Origin: Tardiphaga sp.
Lineage (GTDB): Bacteria; Pseudomonadota; Alphaproteobacteria; Rhizobiales; Xanthobacteraceae
Assembly (NCBI GenBank): GCA_028290765.1
Contig: JAQGJF010001077.1
Span: 1 to 6,294 of the forward strand
Length of the DNA: 6,294 nt
Direction of reading: 5' to 3'
Made by a program: the position numbers and the translations under genes. Shown here piece after piece: positions 4,972 through 6,294 of the stretch. Below the pieces are notes generated by a model. The model did not search any database. It saw only the letters and a list, made by a program, of their open reading frames with translations, and was not told the origin of the DNA. The first letter of the stretch is position 1; every line of letters starts with the position of its first letter.

Positions 4972-6294
4972 ATGAGTGTTGCTCAGGGTCGCACGGGAAT
5001 AATGCCGCCCTTCGGTTTGCGGAATCCGCTGTCTGCGGTGGCGGGCGATGACCCTGTGGCTGCTGGCTTGCGCGACAGCGCGCGACGGATGGTGGGCGTT
5101 GCGGGGTTCAGCGGCGTGGTGAACGTCCTGATGCTGTCGGGCTCCCTCTATATGCTGCAGGTCTATGACCGCGTGATCCCGAGCCGCAACATTGCGACCT
5201 TGCTCGGCCTCTCCCTGATGGTGCTGCTCGCTTACCTGATCCAGGGGTATTTCGAGGCGTTGCGCACGCGCATGCTGTGCCGCGTGGCAACCCTGTTCGA
5301 TGTCAGCATGCAGGAATCGATTCATACTGCGCTTGCCACGCTGCCGCTCCGCGGCGCGAGCCCGGTGCTGCTCCAGCAACCGCTGCGCGATCTCGACCAG
5401 GTTCGCACCTTCATGTCGGGAATGGGACCGACGGCGTTTCTGGACATGCCCTGGATTCCCATCTTTCTGGTCACGCTGTTTCTGTTTCATCCTGCAATTG
5501 GCACGACGGCGCTGCTTGGAACGATTGCCATCATCGCGATGACATTGCTGACGGAACGGCTGTCGCGCGGCGCAGCCAAGGCCGCGATGGACTCAAGCGC
5601 CCGCCGGCAGGTGCTGGCGGATACGACCCAGCGCAACGCCGAGGTCATCCGGGCGCTCGGCATGATCGATCGATTCACGGTGCGCTGGTCGCAGGCCAAT
5701 GAGCGGTATCTGCGCGAAAACATTCGAGCCACCGATCTATATGCCAATCTCGGATCGGGCGCGAAACTCCTGCGCTACGTGCTGCAGTCGGGCATGCTGG
5801 GGATCGGCGCCTATCTTGTGGTGGCCGACAAGGCCTCGGGCGGCATTATGATCGCTTCGTCGATCATGATGGGCCGCGCGCTGGCGCCGGTCGAAATTGC
5901 GCTCGGCAGCTGGAAGCAGCTGGTCGCCGCGCGCCAGGGTCTCGTCCGCCTGCGCGACATCTGCAAGGTGACGGCAAAGCCGCCTGCGCCGCCGGTGGCA
6001 TTGCCGCGTCCCTGCCGCGAGCTCTCGGTCGAAGATCTCGCGGTCGCCGCTCCGGGGGTGGACAAGCCCATCGTGTCCAACATTTCGTTCTCGCTGAAGG
6101 CTGGGATGGGGCTGGTGATGCTCGGCGCCAGTGCTTCCGGCAAAACCTCACTTTCAAGGGCGCTGGTCGGAATCTGGCCGGCGGTGCATGGCGTCGTGCG
6201 GCTCGACGGAGCGGCCATCGATCAATGGAGCAACGAGGATCTGGGGCGTCATATCGGCTACTTGCCTCAGGACGTGGCGCTGCTCGACGGTACG
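4972..6294 (+). CDS. PrtD-type type I secretion ABC transporter (permease/ATPase fusion), C-terminus cut off by window edge
   Basis: This is the inner-membrane ATP-driven component of a type I secretion system, which with a membrane-fusion protein and a TolC-like channel moves unfolded proteins from cytoplasm to outside. The 441 visible residues begin with a cytoplasmic stretch, followed by a membrane domain (about 42-310) with SLYMLQVYDRVIPSRN (58-73) and the PrtD-family block FLDMPWIPIFLV (156-167). The nucleotide-binding domain follows, with Walker A GASASGKT (385-392) and Q-loop YLPQD (430-434, Q433). The signature motif and Walker B lie past the window. No C39 peptidase domain is present, as expected for PrtD rather than double-glycine exporters. 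ATG 4972 follows GAGGGGGG at 4954-4961; ATG 4942 in the same frame is possible but less well placed. The hydrolase gene just upstream is the natural candidate substrate. Confidence 0.95.
   Translation, partial: MSVAQGRTGIMPPFGLRNPLSAVAGDDPVAAGLRDSARRMVGVAGFSGVVNVLMLSGSLYMLQVYDRVIPSRNIATLLGLSLMVLLAYLIQGYFEALRTRMLCRVATLFDVSMQESIHTALATLPLRGASPVLLQQPLRDLDQVRTFMSGMGPTAFLDMPWIPIFLVTLFLFHPAIGTTALLGTIAIIAMTLLTERLSRGAAKAAMDSSARRQVLADTTQRNAEVIRALGMIDRFTVRWSQANERYLRENIRATDLYANLGSGAKLLRYVLQSGMLGIGAYLVVADKASGGIMIASSIMMGRALAPVEIALGSWKQLVAARQGLVRLRDICKVTAKPPAPPVALPRPCRELSVEDLAVAAPGVDKPIVSNISFSLKAGMGLVMLGASASGKTSLSRALVGIWPAVHGVVRLDGAAIDQWSNEDLGRHIGYLPQDVALLDGT

Noticed and set aside
4885..5490. A 201-codon minus-strand open frame, Gln/Arg/His-rich
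   Set aside because: It overlaps the exporter gene on the opposite strand; its composition is what antisense of a GC-rich membrane protein gives.
1..6294. CRISPR array, tRNA, rRNA or insertion sequence
   Set aside because: No regularly spaced repeats, cloverleaf, rRNA-like segment, transposase or target-site duplication with terminal repeats was seen.

Overview
The window is high-GC DNA from what looks like a Bradyrhizobium/Rhodopseudomonas-type alphaproteobacterium. This is inferred from codon use and from protein wording recalled from that group (the kinase dimerisation helix, the NYN protein core, the PrtD-type exporter). No ribosomal or other lineage marker is present, so the genus is not proven.

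Four protein genes can be supported. Positions 1-1538 (minus strand) hold most of a membrane-anchored sensor histidine kinase with two PAS domains; its C-terminal end lies outside the window. About 1.1 kb follows with no convincing gene, but with a 13-nt direct repeat and, just before the next gene, a strong imperfect hairpin. Positions 2638-3249 (plus) encode a small NYN (LabA/DUF88, PIN-like) protein that has asparagines where I expect two of the family's conserved acidic residues. A gene-free stretch of about 465 bp leads to positions 3715-4749 (plus), a GH114-type glycoside hydrolase (endo-alpha-1,4-polygalactosaminidase family) with a Gly/Thr-rich linker and a His/Trp-rich tail but no visible Sec signal peptide. 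After a leader with two hairpins comes the start of a PrtD-type type I secretion ABC transporter (4972 to the window end, truncated inside its ATPase domain).

The most coherent biological reading is that the last two genes work together. The hydrolase has no Sec signal and lies directly upstream of, and on the same strand as, a type I exporter, so it may be exported in one step to act on an amino-sugar exopolysaccharide. This is inference. A membrane-fusion (HlyD/PrtE) gene would be expected just past the right edge. The kinase diverges from the rest, and no partner response regulator is visible.

The less expected signals are the Asp-to-Asn changes in the NYN protein, the strong stem-loops before and inside that gene, and the exporter leader, where a 12-bp inverted repeat covers a good ribosome-binding site in front of a possible 11-codon open frame whose stop touches the exporter's own ribosome-binding site.
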